Shown in pieces: positions 10,213 through 19,537 of a DNA stretch of 64,000 nucleotides. The notes below the pieces were generated by a model. It made no database searches. It was not told the origin of the DNA and was given only the letters and a program-made list of their open reading frames with translations. The position numbers and the translations under genes were made by a program. The first letter of the stretch is position 1. Every line of letters begins with the position of its first letter. This DNA is from an uncultured Sphingobacteriaceae bacterium (GTDB taxonomy: Bacteria > Bacteroidota > Bacteroidia > Sphingobacteriales > Sphingobacteriaceae), in the NCBI GenBank assembly GCA_946887045.1, contig CAMPKC010000001.1, positions 123,309 through 187,308 of the forward strand, written 5' to 3'.

Positions 10213-11262
10213 TTAATTAGTTTTTACGATGGTTATTAAGTCCCCGTCTGTATTATAATCAATCGGGGTGTTTTCCTTTATTACTGTAAGAACTTTAGAA
10301 ATATTCGCGATATTTTTAAAAGTCCCACTGTATCTAAAATATTTCAATTCATCATCCTGAAATTTGATGATCACATTATATCTCCGTTCAAGGATTCTGG
10401 CAATGTCTTCGAATGTATGGCCTTTAAATATCAGCAGATCATCCTTCCAGCCGTTATGCTCAACAATTTGCGATTCAAGAATTTGAGTAACTTTTACTGG
10501 CTCCTCTTCCATCGCCTCCCTTTTTGGTTTAGATACCTCTGACGCTGCTGCGGTTTTAATTTTTAATACCTGGTTAGCATCCAGAAAAACCTTGCTTTCC
10601 TGTTCAGAACCGGCTATGAGTTTTCCCTCTACCGATACCTTACCTTCTACCACGGTTGTTTCAAAAATCTGCTCTTCAGGATAGGCTTTAACATTGAATA
10701 TTGTACCCACATCCCTAATCGTGAAGTTATCTGTCTTAACCAGGAATGGAATATCTGTGTCAGACTTTTTAATGTCGAAGTAAGCTTCGCCGTTTAAAAA
10801 CACAGTTCTGTTGGTTCTGCCAAATCCCTTCGAATACGTAATTTTTGTTCCCGAATTAAGCCAAACCGTGCTACCATCAGGCAGGATCATTTTTTTTGTT
10901 GTTCCCTTGGGTACGTTCAGTTCAACGTAGGTTTCGGCGTCAGGAGTATTCGCGGCATAGCGGTGAACGCCAAACACTCCAACACAAATAATAAGCGCCG
11001 CTGCCGCAAACTTAGCCCAATAGGCTAATCTCCGGAAAGTTTGCTTGCCGGATGTTCTTTTTAAAAACGTTTGGTATGCACCCTCCACATCTATCAGATC
11101 TTTATCAGCATACAAACTAGTATGCCAGGCCTCATACAGCTCAAAATAATGCGCCTCGTTCTCCGGATTAAGTTTAATCCATTCTCTCACCTCGGCAGAT
11201 TCTGTTTCATCAGCCTGTCCAGTGATATATTTTACCAAAGAAATTTTCAGATCCTCATTCAT
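10213..11262 (-). CDS. FecR-family anti-sigma factor
   Basis: A 349-residue inner-membrane protein. The cytoplasmic N-terminus (about 1-75) has the short helical anti-sigma region with DETESAEVREWI, followed by one membrane helix (about 84-101, AAAALIICVGVFGVHRYA) and a periplasmic FecR domain (about 110-210, with LPDGSTVWLNSGTKITYSKG). A C-terminal DUF4974-like domain has FKGHTFEDIARILERRYNV. In the FecIR scheme it holds the ECF sigma factor until the STN domain of the partner receptor reports substrate. It sits between the sigma gene (60-bp gap) and the STN-type susC, which matches that role. Confidence 0.93.
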   Translation of the reverse strand: MNEDLKISLVKYITGQADETESAEVREWIKLNPENEAHYFELYEAWHTSLYADKDLIDVEGAYQTFLKRTSGKQTFRRLAYWAKFAAAALIICVGVFGVHRYAANTPDAETYVELNVPKGTTKKMILPDGSTVWLNSGTKITYSKGFGRTNRTVFLNGEAYFDIKKSDTDIPFLVKTDNFTIRDVGTIFNVKAYPEEQIFETTVVEGKVSVEGKLIAGSEQESKVFLDANQVLKIKTAAASEVSKPKREAMEEEPVKVTQILESQIVEHNGWKDDLLIFKGHTFEDIARILERRYNVIIKFQDDELKYFRYSGTFKNIANISKVLTVIKENTPIDYNTDGDLITIVKTN

Positions 11263-11322
11263 GTGAACAGATATAAGACAACCGAAAGCTGCTATACCCC
11301 CAAAAGAAAAATTATTTTTTTT

Positions 11323-11922
11323 TTAAAACGACAGGAAAACTGAAAGCAGAATAAAGAAATGCTTTAAGCAATGCCGCATCTTGTCGAGCGCAATCGTCAT
11401 GTGGCGCTCCACTGTTTTAGTAGAAATATTAAGCTGCTCGGCAATTTCTTTGTTTTTCAAAAGCTCAAAGCGACTCATTTTAAATACCTCCCTGCACTTT
11501 TCCGGCAGGTCTTCTATGGCTTTTAAAACTTGTTCTTCCAGTTCCTTTTCCAGATAGGGGTTTCTGCTGAGAGCAGGTATTTCTGAAAGCAGGTTATGCT
11601 TGGCAAGGTAGTTTACATATTCACTTTCAATCTTTTTATGCTTCAGAAAATTCAAACACCGGTTTTGAACCATTCTGTATAAATAGGCATTGCTCGATGA
11701 AGTGATCTTTAAATTGCCGCGTTGCTCCCATAAATGGGTAAATGTGTCAGACACTATTTCTTCCGACACTTCAATATCATTCACGAATTTATTGGCGAAG
11801 AAAGAAAGTTTTACATAGTAGAGCTTAAACAGGTTTTCAAAAACTTTTTCGTCGCTTTGTATACTATTCTCTTTCTCACTGTCCCGATCGCTTATAGCAT
11901 AAGTAAAAGCAGTTAATGACAT
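11323..11922 (-). CDS. ECF-type RNA polymerase sigma factor
   Basis: A 199-residue sigma-70 family protein of the Bacteroidota FecI-like ECF group. Region 2 spans about 25-95 (FENLFKLYYVKLSFFANKFV, then EEIVSDTFTHLWEQ) and region 4 about 130-185 (AIEDLPEKCREVFKMSRFE and the helix-turn-helix KEIAEQLNISTKTVERHM). It heads a fecI-fecR-susC-susD-hydrolase series and should direct transcription of PUL 1. A CAAATATA box at 11996-12003 (minus-strand TATATTTG) fits the -7 element of a Bacteroidota housekeeping promoter about 75 bp upstream; no good -33 match was seen. Confidence 0.95.
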   Translation of the reverse strand: MSLTAFTYAISDRDSEKENSIQSDEKVFENLFKLYYVKLSFFANKFVNDIEVSEEIVSDTFTHLWEQRGNLKITSSSNAYLYRMVQNRCLNFLKHKKIESEYVNYLAKHNLLSEIPALSRNPYLEKELEEQVLKAIEDLPEKCREVFKMSRFELLKNKEIAEQLNISTKTVERHMTIALDKMRHCLKHFFILLSVFLSF

Positions 11923-12590
11923 GGTTAATCCTCGTACCTTTTTTAATGGTTAGAAAGTATTGGTTTGCGCCTAAATAGGTGGTTTGCGCTTTAATCAAAT
12001 ATAAAGAGGCAGCATAGAAGCTGAGTGTAGAATCCTTGCATTGTTTTGTAGGATGTTTACATAAAAAAATAAGTGGTGCCTTATCCGCTCATAGCCGCGG
12101 AGAGGCCTAGTAACTTTCCCTTGATGGAAAGTCACCAAAGATCAAGAACAGAAAAATGCTCGGCCGCTTTTCTGTTCGGGCTCACGCTCGCACTTCGGTT
12201 GTTTTTGTAGTCTTTTTTACTTGGAGTTCTTGGATAAGGTAGTTTTACATAACCCAATAATGAAACCCCAGCAACCCAACCACTTCACCCAAACCCCAAC
12301 CTACGAAGCCCTGCCTTCCGACAAATGCCGGAAAGAATTTTCTCATCAGCAGGGATTGAGTGAAAGAAAAGGGCATCGGGTGTTTACCGAAGCAAAGGGC
12401 CGAAGCTGGGCGTAAACAGACGCAGCCCTGCGCGCTGATGAGGAAATTGTGGGCAGACTTGTGCGGAAAAGGCATCTCAGGAAGGCATTGAATTTTGGTC
12501 CTTTGTTTCAAGACAAAGGACTAGGCCCTGCGCCAATGAGCAGAAAACAATACAATTTTAATTTATCCGCTCATGCCACAGAGGCCGTAA
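11923..12590. other. Gene-poor region with short repeats upstream of the sigma gene
   Basis: No convincing gene is seen. The stretch holds the probable promoter of the sigma factor, a CTTTCCCTTGATGGAAAG hairpin near 12113-12131, a CTTTTCTGTTCGGG motif near 12170, and CCTTTGTTTCAAGACAAAGG near 12500-12520, which forms a hairpin. Open frames across it have no domain features. The right part abuts the truncated 5' end of the deaminase remnant, which suggests the repeats mark an old rearrangement. Confidence 0.5.
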
Positions 12591-13245
12591 ACTCAAGCTC
12601 TCCTTCTACTGCACTACCCTCGTCAGCACATTACTATAAACCTCCTGCCCTTTTCTGCCTACCTGAACTTAGACTATCAGCTATTGCGATTTATGGCCTT
12701 AATTAGGCAGCCTGGAATAATTACACCCACGCAGATTGAGAGAACAATGCAGGTTGCTTATAATGCAAAATTGAATTCCGGATGTATATCACGGCAAGTA
12801 GGAGCTGTAGTTACCGATGCTAAGTTTTCAATAAAAGCTATAGGGTGGAATGATGTGCCAGCCGGCCAGACACCATGTAACTTAAGAAGTTTAACAGATC
12901 TCCAAAGTGGAGTAGTCAATGGCTTCAGTGAATATGAAATCAGGGATTGCAACTACTCATATTCTGAAGGGGGGAGATCCTAAAAGCAATCCAAACCTCA
13001 TAATGTTTCAGGGTGCAGTTGGAAGAGTGTTTCATAAACTATATGAACCTTTATGGCATATAAAGACGAAATGTCCATACTCACAGGAATAGACCCTAAA
13101 CCATCAATCGAACTCCAAATCAAGCCTTATTAAGGATGAGATTCTACAACATAGGTTATTAAAAAGAATGAAAGGAAAATCAGAAGAAGAAAAAGAGGAG
13201 TTCTTGATAAGGAGTTTGGGAATAACTCTTGAAAAGACATTTTGA
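12591..13245 (+). pseudogene. Decayed deoxycytidylate/dCTP-deaminase-family gene (anti-phage DCD-like), core deleted
   Basis: The first frame, from 12591, reads INLLPFSAYLNLDYQLLRFM, then ITPTQIERTMQVAYNAKLNS and GCISRQVGAVVTD, SIKAIGWNDVPAGQTPCNLR. This matches the lead-in and first beta strands of the deaminase domain of the larger dCMP/dCTP deaminases. Near 12945 the sense shifts frame to SGIATTHILKGGDPKSNPNL and IMFQGAVGRVFHKLYEP, then near 13047 to AYKDEMSILTGIDPKPSIEL, then near 13125 to IKDEILQHRLLKRMKGKSEE, ending at a stop at 13243-13245. The zinc-binding HAE and PCxxC motifs are absent, so the catalytic core was deleted. The N-terminal kinase-like half is also missing. At least three frame breaks make it non-functional. 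Confidence 0.75.
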
Positions 13246-13259
13246 GCCAAGGAATGATC

Positions 13260-13340
13260 TCATCCACGCCTTGGTTCGTGTCCCCGCGAACCAAATTAAG
13301 TTATTCTTCTGTTTCGTGGAGACACGAACCAGGGCTTAAC
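13260..13340. repeat. Inverted pair of REP-like palindromes (TTCGTG/CACGAA family)
   Basis: Two palindromes face each other: GGTTCGTGTCCCCGCGAACC at about 13267-13286 and TTTCGTGGAGACACGAA at about 13313-13330. They share stem and loop logic with pairs at 57785-57850 and a single copy near 50230, forming a dispersed REP family. They mark the end of the deaminase remnant. Confidence 0.6.
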
Positions 13341-13450
13341 GATGTTCGATGTTGACCATGTTGCTGAACGATATCGTCCTTCTTTGAGTATCGTCCGCTC
13401 AAAATTCAAAAGCGTTATACCCGCAATTAGATTACAATGGAATTTTTAGC

Positions 13451-14161
13451 TTGAAATTTTTAACTTGTCCCGAATTAGCCATGAAAAATTTCTCTATTCA
13501 AGATCAGATAACAAATTCAATAACAGCATTTTCAGAAGCGGCCGAAAAGATGCCTGGTGTCGTGATAGTTCATGATTTAAGAGATTGGTCAATTGCATGG
13601 ATGTCCCAGAGTGGTTTAGACCTCCTCGATCTATCGCTGGAAGAGGTTACAAACCTGACTCATGAGGAGTATTTTTCTACGTATTTTAATAAGGAAGACG
13701 CGGATGACTATGTTCCAAAGATTTTGGGCCTGCTGCAACGAAATAATACGGAGAATATTTGCACTCATTTTCATCAGGTTCGTTTTGCTGTAGACGGCGA
13801 ATGGAACTGGTATATGGGTGGCGTGCGTATTTTGACCCGGGACCACGAAGGAAAGCCTTTGCTTGTGGTAACTATAGTGCTTCCGATAGATTCAATGCAT
13901 CACATGACGGCGAAAGCACAAAGGTTATTAGACGAAAATAACTTTTTGCGTAAAAACATGAAGCAATTCAGCAGTTTGTCGAAACGCGAACGTGAGATCC
14001 TCGGCCTGATGACTCTCGACAAAAGTACCGCAGAAATTGCTGAGACCTTGTTTATTTCCCTGCATACGGTTGAGACTCATAAAAAGAATATAAAAAAGAA
14101 GCTGGGCACTGGCTCGTATTACGAGCTTAATCAGTATGGAAGAGCCTTCGATTTGATTTGA
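13451..14161 (+). CDS. LuxR-type transcriptional regulator with PAS-like sensor domain
   Basis: A 236-residue protein. Residues about 35-150 resemble a PAS-type fold (VVIVHDLRDWSIAWMSQSGL, then WNWYMGGVRILTRDHEGKP), as in Bacteroidota regulators that sense an unknown signal. A short linker leads to a C-terminal GerE/LuxR helix-turn-helix at about 172-230: LSKREREILGLMTLD, STAEIAETLFISLHTVETHK, KNIKKKLG. The first codon is TTG; the internal ATG about 30 bp downstream (MKNFSIQDQI) is a more natural start, giving 226 residues. It stands alone, convergent with doxX, so its target is unknown. Confidence 0.85.
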   Translation: MKFLTCPELAMKNFSIQDQITNSITAFSEAAEKMPGVVIVHDLRDWSIAWMSQSGLDLLDLSLEEVTNLTHEEYFSTYFNKEDADDYVPKILGLLQRNNTENICTHFHQVRFAVDGEWNWYMGGVRILTRDHEGKPLLVVTIVLPIDSMHHMTAKAQRLLDENNFLRKNMKQFSSLSKREREILGLMTLDKSTAEIAETLFISLHTVETHKKNIKKKLGTGSYYELNQYGRAFDLI

Positions 14162-14197
14162 GAATCTCAGAGTATCGCCCCGGCCGGCCGATTTCTA

Positions 14198-14304
14198 GTC
14201 GTAGCGTCTCGCTACGACAGGTTTGTAACAGCAAGGGTAAAAGTCTAGAAAAGAAAGAGGACAAGCCTTTATTTAATAATAGGTCGTAGCGTGACGCTAC
14301 AACC
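14198..14304. repeat. REP pair of the GTCGTAGCG / CGCTACGAC family
   Basis: GTCGTAGCGTCTCGCTACGA begins at 14198 (21-bp palindrome) and GGTCGTAGCGTGACGCTACA begins at 14282 (23 bp). The same palindrome overlaps the 3' end of the RAYT gene at 58983, which is likely its cognate transposase. The pair lies between the convergent luxR and doxX genes and could act as a bidirectional transcript end. Confidence 0.7.
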
Positions 14305-14327
14305 AGTGTGCAGAGTAAAAGCAGGTA

Positions 14328-14702
14328 TTAAGCCTGCTTTTCTTTCAATAATTTATGGTGATAAATATATGAGCCAACCACAAGTACCAGGCCCACCAGC
14401 ATGAATGCAAGATCGGCAAAGGGAGTGCCCACCATATAGAAAGCATATATTGCGCCGATCAGATCGAAAGTGAATCCGGCATAGGCCCATTCCTTAATGC
14501 GCGAGAACCCAGGCACCAGCAACGCAATGCTGCCGAGTATTTTTGCTACGGCCAGCAGAAACAGTACATTATATGGGTAGCCGATAGACTTCATCATCGC
14601 TTCGCCCTGGGGGTTCGGCATGAAACTTGTTACTGCCGACATGAGCATCAGGGCTATTAGCAGTACAGTAAAAATCCAGTAAATAATTTTAGTTCTCTTC
14701 AT
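14328..14702 (-). CDS. DoxX-family small membrane protein
   Basis: A 124-residue protein with four predicted membrane helices (IIYWIFTVLLIALMLMSAV, VLFLLAVAKILGSIALLV, WAYAGFTFDLIGAIYAFYMV, LAFMLVGLVLVVGSYIY). The pattern, including the early Lys-Ile-Leu-Gly of helix 2 and the G-F-x-F-D-L-x-G motif of helix 3, matches the DoxX-like family. Members are linked to redox homeostasis and quinone-related electron transfer, but most, including this one, have no proven reaction. It is monocistronic, convergent with the LuxR-type regulator. Confidence 0.85.
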   Translation of the reverse strand: MKRTKIIYWIFTVLLIALMLMSAVTSFMPNPQGEAMMKSIGYPYNVLFLLAVAKILGSIALLVPGFSRIKEWAYAGFTFDLIGAIYAFYMVGTPFADLAFMLVGLVLVVGSYIYHHKLLKEKQA

Positions 14703-14831
14703 GTTGTGGTTGTTTTAATTGCTAAGCAAGTTTATATCAATTATGATAACAAATATGCAAGTCTTTAATGGTAAGTACAGGTGCTAAATGCGACAAGTTT
14801 AGGGGTGTTTAGCTTAGCGTTTTTCTGGATT

Positions 14832-15043
14832 CCCGTCATTGCCGACCTGATCGGCAATCCTATGCACTATACAGGTAAAGAGATTAATTGCTCAGCATTA
14901 GGATTCCTGCCTGCGCAGGAATGACGGGAATGGGGAATTGAACGGGTGTCGTGGTGGTTGAACGATAGTGGTCATTTTAAAGAGTATCGTCATACTTCGA
15001 TCCTCGTCATTGCCGACCGATCGGCAATCTTAATGCACTATAA
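14832..15043. repeat. Composite palindromic repeat (BIME-like), two copies
   Basis: ATTGCCGACCTGATCGGCAA followed by ATGCACTAT lies at about 14838-14870, with a second hairpin ATTCCTGCCTGCGCAGGAAT at about 14903-14922. A shorter copy, ATTGCCGACCGATCGGCAAT then TTAATGCACTATAATTC, is at 15009-15046. A third full copy is at 19538-19630. The intervening GTTGAACGATA motif also recurs near 19508. Confidence 0.7.
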
Positions 15044-15070
15044 TTCGCACCAGCAAAAAAGCCAGATACG

Positions 15071-15652
15071 CTATTGGTGTTTACGGTTATAATCCTCAAC
15101 CAGCTTGCGGACGGCCCATCTGCCAAAGAAACCAGTTTGGTTTATCTTCTCCGCTATCTCTGCATCATCTCCCATCACCGCCAGCAGCAAGTTCCGAACT
15201 TCATTTAACCGTTTTTTACCCGAGAAGGGATCCGTTATCACATCTTGCAAGACCGTCACTGCTCCGTTTTTCTCCACGTAATAGGTTCGCCGTTCGTCAG
15301 CACCTATCATCTTTATGCCGCCCCTCTCATCGGACATCATTCTAGGAGTACTACCACCTATGATTAACAGGTTTACTTTTCCTTCTATCTCGACACCGAT
15401 AAACTGCGGCTCCTTACCATATTTTATTTCACGACTCAAAAACAAAGCTCCGTCTCGTCTGAATTCTTTGACATCACGCGGGTATAATTTGAAAGATTTT
15501 CCCGAAAGCTGTTGAATTTTCAGCATCGATTTATTCAAACGCAGAATGTTGCCCCTGATAGTATCCCCGGTGGCTTTAATCACATAATCCTGAGCGGATA
15601 AGTGTAAGCTGGAGATTAGTAATAATGCAATGAATAAATTTTTTTTTATCAT
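15071..15652 (-). CDS. Secreted protein of unknown function
   Basis: A 193-residue exported protein (signal peptide about 1-20, ending LHLSAQ). The mature N-terminus, DYVIKATGDTIRGNILRLNK, recalls small beta-rich Bacteroidota periplasmic or surface proteins in which a G-D-T-x-x-G motif opens the first strand. A later stretch YYVEKNGAVTVLQDV and a charged helical C-terminus follow. No catalytic motif is recognised. It lies alone in a repeat-flanked interval downstream of the TPR gene, on the same strand with a 136-bp gap. Confidence 0.7.
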   Translation of the reverse strand: MIKKNLFIALLLISSLHLSAQDYVIKATGDTIRGNILRLNKSMLKIQQLSGKSFKLYPRDVKEFRRDGALFLSREIKYGKEPQFIGVEIEGKVNLLIIGGSTPRMMSDERGGIKMIGADERRTYYVEKNGAVTVLQDVITDPFSGKKRLNEVRNLLLAVMGDDAEIAEKINQTGFFGRWAVRKLVEDYNRKHQ

Positions 15653-15788
15653 AATTTGTTTGTTTTTTAATCAAACTGCGTAAAGACAATTCCTTCTTGT
15701 ATGCCATTCTGAAACAGACAGTAGAGCATTGGTTTATCCTTTGCAATAGCTGCTTCTCGTAAAGCTCAACGTTTTATTTTTTGCTACT

Positions 15789-17441
15789 CTAATAAGACCT
15801 GTTGAAATACGTTTTCAAAATCATTGTTGACTCCTCTACAAATACCTTTTCTTTGATCAAATCTTCAAGATCGGTAATGGCCCCTTCATTTATTTCAAGG
15901 TTCTTCTCCTTACACAAGCTGATAAAGTGCTCATATAGCTGCTTTGCCTTTTCAAAATCACCAGATCGAAGTGTTGCCAAAGGAATATTAAACATGGCAT
16001 AAACGGCCTCTTCATCGTATTTTAGTGCTTTATAAGAATAATCTATTGACTTTATGTAATTACCGGCACAGTAGTATGTCCATCCCATATTACCCAGGGC
16101 ACTGTCATAAGTGCTGTCAATTTTAAGTGCTTTTTCAAATGAAGATATTGCCAGGTCATATTTCTTTAGATGATTGTAAATATTCCCTAACCCAACAAGA
16201 GAATACTTATATTCAGGATTTTCTTTTAAGGCTTTCCTATACCAGTTGATTGCTTGTTCATATTCATTTTTTTTGTAAAAACAATCTCCAATTTTGTCGA
16301 GTGTATATTCACTTTGTTTATTCAGCTCATACGACTTCATGAAATCAGCTAACGCTTCGTCCGTTTTGTCCGAATAGTAATAAGCCAAACCACGATCATT
16401 ATAATAATAGCTGTTCTGAGGTGCAAGCCGGATAGCATAGGAATAGTTGTTGATAGCTTCAGGATATTTATCCATGTCATAGTAGATTTCTCCCCTGAAA
16501 TCATGAGCCCGTGCTTCATCGAGATTAGAGAGTATATATTCGTTTATATATTTTAATGCGCTATCCGGTTTATCAAGATAATAGTAGCATTTTGACAGAT
16601 TGTAGTAACCCGGCTGATATTGTGGAAGTTTTAAGATTAGGTTATTAAAATGCAGAGCCGCCTCTTCGTACTTTTCCAGATCCATTAACGTGTTCGCGAG
16701 GTTGAGGGTCACCTGAAGGAAATCTGGACTAATAGCCAGGGCCTGTTTAAAATCCGCGATTGAGGAGTCATAGTTTTTCAACTGCAAATTAGATACAGCT
16801 CTTACGTTATACCCATAAGAATATTGGGGCGATTCTTTGATGATTTCTGAGAATGAGTCAATACATTCCGCGTATTTACCCTGCTGAAGCTGCAACTCGC
16901 CCTTAAGTACTCTGATATTGAGTATCGTAGGATGGCTGTTAAGGAATCGATTTATTTTGACAGACAAGGTCTTCGGAGATTCGAATGTGCTTGCAAATAA
17001 GTCGATACGCTTGCCTACAACAGAGTTTGGATGTTCTTTACAAAAGCGGGCGAATATTGCAGTTTCGGGAACAGATGTATTGCTGAAGATTTGCCTGAAG
17101 AAGTGTCTGACAAGCACAGTTTCTTCCTTTGACAATTCCTTCCGACTGGCTAGGCCCGCAAGAGAAAAGATTTCCTGAAAATGATACCCATTAGCCTTCA
17201 GGATGTTTTTTCCTGCATCTGCACTTACCAGGCTTTGATAAAGGAGAGTAATACCCTTGTCAATACTGTCTTTTTTAAAATACTCCAGGGCGGCAGCAAT
17301 GCCGTTCGAATAATCGCTGGCATAAATGTTTTTCCTTATTGTAGGGATAGAAAATACTGAACTTGTATCTGCCACGGAAGTAGCAATACTCCGGGATGTT
17401 ATAAATAATAATATAAGAACTGTAAAAAGACGTTTAGGCAT
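15789..17441 (-). CDS. Secreted tetratricopeptide-repeat protein
   Basis: A 550-residue protein with a signal peptide (about 1-20) and at least nine TPR units from about residue 175 to 510. These have the typical W/L-G-Y-A-F-A-P spacing, e.g. YAECIDSFSEIIKESPQYSY, YPEAINNYSYAIRLAPQNSY, YEQAINWYRKALKENPEYKY and YDLAISSFEKALKIDSTYDS. TPRs are protein-binding scaffolds, so this is probably a periplasmic adaptor; nothing in it suggests catalysis. Neighbours give no clear partner. A CAAATATA box at 17459-17466 could be a -7 element very close to the start. Confidence 0.85.
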   Translation of the reverse strand: MPKRLFTVLILLFITSRSIATSVADTSSVFSIPTIRKNIYASDYSNGIAAALEYFKKDSIDKGITLLYQSLVSADAGKNILKANGYHFQEIFSLAGLASRKELSKEETVLVRHFFRQIFSNTSVPETAIFARFCKEHPNSVVGKRIDLFASTFESPKTLSVKINRFLNSHPTILNIRVLKGELQLQQGKYAECIDSFSEIIKESPQYSYGYNVRAVSNLQLKNYDSSIADFKQALAISPDFLQVTLNLANTLMDLEKYEEAALHFNNLILKLPQYQPGYYNLSKCYYYLDKPDSALKYINEYILSNLDEARAHDFRGEIYYDMDKYPEAINNYSYAIRLAPQNSYYYNDRGLAYYYSDKTDEALADFMKSYELNKQSEYTLDKIGDCFYKKNEYEQAINWYRKALKENPEYKYSLVGLGNIYNHLKKYDLAISSFEKALKIDSTYDSALGNMGWTYYCAGNYIKSIDYSYKALKYDEEAVYAMFNIPLATLRSGDFEKAKQLYEHFISLCKEKNLEINEGAITDLEDLIKEKVFVEESTMILKTYFNRSY

Positions 17442-17768
17442 TGTGATAGGTTATGTAGCAAATATAAAAATTGTTCGCATTTTTGCCACCTGCGCATCGA
17501 TTCAAACTGATCGGTATTTCCACCGTACCACAAACATTTAGTCTAGATAATGAGCAGAAATACCCCTATAGCAATCCGCTGACCATCCAGCAACCCTAAC
17601 ATAACCCGAAATTCTAAGTTCCGAAGGGTTGGGTCCTCCCGCAAGTGCTAGACGAAAATTTGCCGGCAGCTGGCCTTTGCTTCTTAAACAGCCCGGGCCC
17701 TTTACCTGCGCACAGCCTTATTTAACGCCTATGTCCTGCGCAGGAAGGAGGAGGTTTAGAATCCCCAT
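17442..17768. other. Intergenic region without recognised genes
   Basis: The 327 bp between the TPR gene and the SulP gene holds only short GC-rich inverted motifs (a TGCCGGCAGCTGG stretch near 17672 and a CCTGCGCAGG palindrome near 17736). No reading frame with protein-like features was seen. Confidence 0.4.
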
Positions 17769-19304
17769 TTACTTATCAGCTGCAACATGATAAATAGGAT
17801 CTTCGAGAATATTTACATCAATTACTGCCTCGGCGTTCTTTAAAAGCAAGCGGCAGTCTTCGCTGAGGTGCTTCAAATGCAATTTCTTACCTGCGTGCTT
17901 ATATCTATCAGTCAGCTTATTCAAAGCTTCGATACCCGACATATCTGCAACGCGACTGTCTTTAAAGTCGATTATAACCTCTTGGGGATCCTGAGAAACA
18001 TCAAACTTCTCGGTAAAAGCGGTTACCGAGCCAAAGAAAAGAGGTCCGTATATCTCGTAATGTTTAATGCCATCCTGATCTATAAACTTTCGGACCCTGA
18101 TTCTGGTGGCACTATCCCAGGCAAACACTAAGGCAGATACTATAACACCGACAAGCACTGCGAGGGCCAAATTATGAAGCCATACTGTAATAACAGCCAC
18201 AAGTATTCCCACAAAAATGTCCTGACGGGGCATCTTATTGATTATCCGGAAGCTCATCCATTCAAAGGTCCCGATAGCAACCATAATCATTACGCCTGTT
18301 AAAGCCGCCATGGGCACCCGTTCAATTACCGGCGCACCAAAAAGTATGATCAATAATATGGTAAACGCTGCAACGATACCAGACAGCCTGGCTCTGGCCC
18401 CTGCCGAAAGGTTTACCAATGTTTGCGCAATCATCGGGCAACCTCCCATACCGAAGAAAAATCCGTTCAGAATATTGGCTCCGCCCTGGGCCAGACTTTC
18501 CCTGTTTCCATTGCCACGGGTCGCGGTAATCTCATCTACCAAATTCAGCGTTAACAAACCTTCGGTTAAACCCACTCCTGCCATGATAAGGGCATAAGGA
18601 AATATAATCTGCAAAGATTCGAGCGTGAAAGGAATTTCGGGAATATGAAAAGGAGGAAAACCACCGCTTACAGATGCGATATCTTTAACTGTTTTGGTAT
18701 CGATATTGAATCCAAGAACAACAAAGAAAACAATAATAATTGCCGCTAAAGAAGGGGGAATAGTTTTGGTAACTCTCGGCAGGAAAAGCACTATCGCAAT
18801 AGTTAAGGCTACCAGACCAGCCATAATGTATAAAGGGGGACCACTGAGCCAGACGTCGTTTCCATTAACGCTTGTTTTGAATTGCTCCAGCTGCGCCATG
18901 AAGATAATCACTGCAAGTCCGTTGACAAAACCAAACATTACAGGCTGAGGAACCAGACGGATAAATTTTCCGAGTTTAAACACTCCGACCAGAATTTGTA
19001 TTACTCCGCAAAGAGCCACCGCGGCAAAAACGTAGTCAATTCCATGAGATTTCATTAAGGCAATAAGAACTACCACTGTAGCACCCGCCCCTCCGGAAAT
19101 CAAACCCGGCCTTCCGCCGAAAACGGCTGTTACCAAGCCCATGATAAAAGCAGCGTATAAACCTACTAAGGGAGGAAATCCACCTAAAATAGCAAAGGAG
19201 AGAGACTCGGGCATCATGGTCATGGCAACCGTTAAGCCCGCGAGAATTTCAATTTTATAATCGACTTTCTGAGAGAAGTCAAATAGGCGTAAATAAGGTT
19301 TCAT
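17769..19304 (-). CDS. SulP/SLC26-family anion permease with STAS domain
   Basis: A 511-residue inner-membrane transporter. About 12 hydrophobic helices fill residues 20-390, including the family-typical start EILAGLTVAMTMMPESLSFA and the motif GGAGATVVVLIAL. The helix region GFFFGMGGCPMIAQTLVNLS carries the conserved S-G-A-R-A-R-like loop after it. A cytoplasmic STAS domain follows at about 405-500 (EVIIDFKDSRVADMSGIEAL). SulP proteins carry sulfate, bicarbonate or other anions. The short length is like the bacterial bicarbonate/sulfate types; the anion cannot be told. It is monocistronic between repeat-rich gaps. Confidence 0.92.
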   Translation of the reverse strand: MKPYLRLFDFSQKVDYKIEILAGLTVAMTMMPESLSFAILGGFPPLVGLYAAFIMGLVTAVFGGRPGLISGGAGATVVVLIALMKSHGIDYVFAAVALCGVIQILVGVFKLGKFIRLVPQPVMFGFVNGLAVIIFMAQLEQFKTSVNGNDVWLSGPPLYIMAGLVALTIAIVLFLPRVTKTIPPSLAAIIIVFFVVLGFNIDTKTVKDIASVSGGFPPFHIPEIPFTLESLQIIFPYALIMAGVGLTEGLLTLNLVDEITATRGNGNRESLAQGGANILNGFFFGMGGCPMIAQTLVNLSAGARARLSGIVAAFTILLIILFGAPVIERVPMAALTGVMIMVAIGTFEWMSFRIINKMPRQDIFVGILVAVITVWLHNLALAVLVGVIVSALVFAWDSATRIRVRKFIDQDGIKHYEIYGPLFFGSVTAFTEKFDVSQDPQEVIIDFKDSRVADMSGIEALNKLTDRYKHAGKKLHLKHLSEDCRLLLKNAEAVIDVNILEDPIYHVAADK

Positions 19305-19537
19305 TCCTTAATCTTTAATTCGAAAACACTATACATGAAAAATTTTTAGCAGAAAAAGCTAAAGAATAATTACAACAAAGAGCAAGTACTCAAGGTGGTG
19401 TAATAGGGCTATTATAAGAAGTAACGGTCATTGCGCGCAAAGGTATAAAAATATTTCTCGGAGAGAATCGGGATGTTCTCTTCAAGTTGAGTGAAGCGCT
19501 CATTATTGTTGAACGATAAGGGTCACCCGTAGAAGCG

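Noticed and set aside
12221..12511. Small open frames on both strands in the repeat region
   Set aside because: They overlap hairpin repeats, have low-complexity composition and show no family features.
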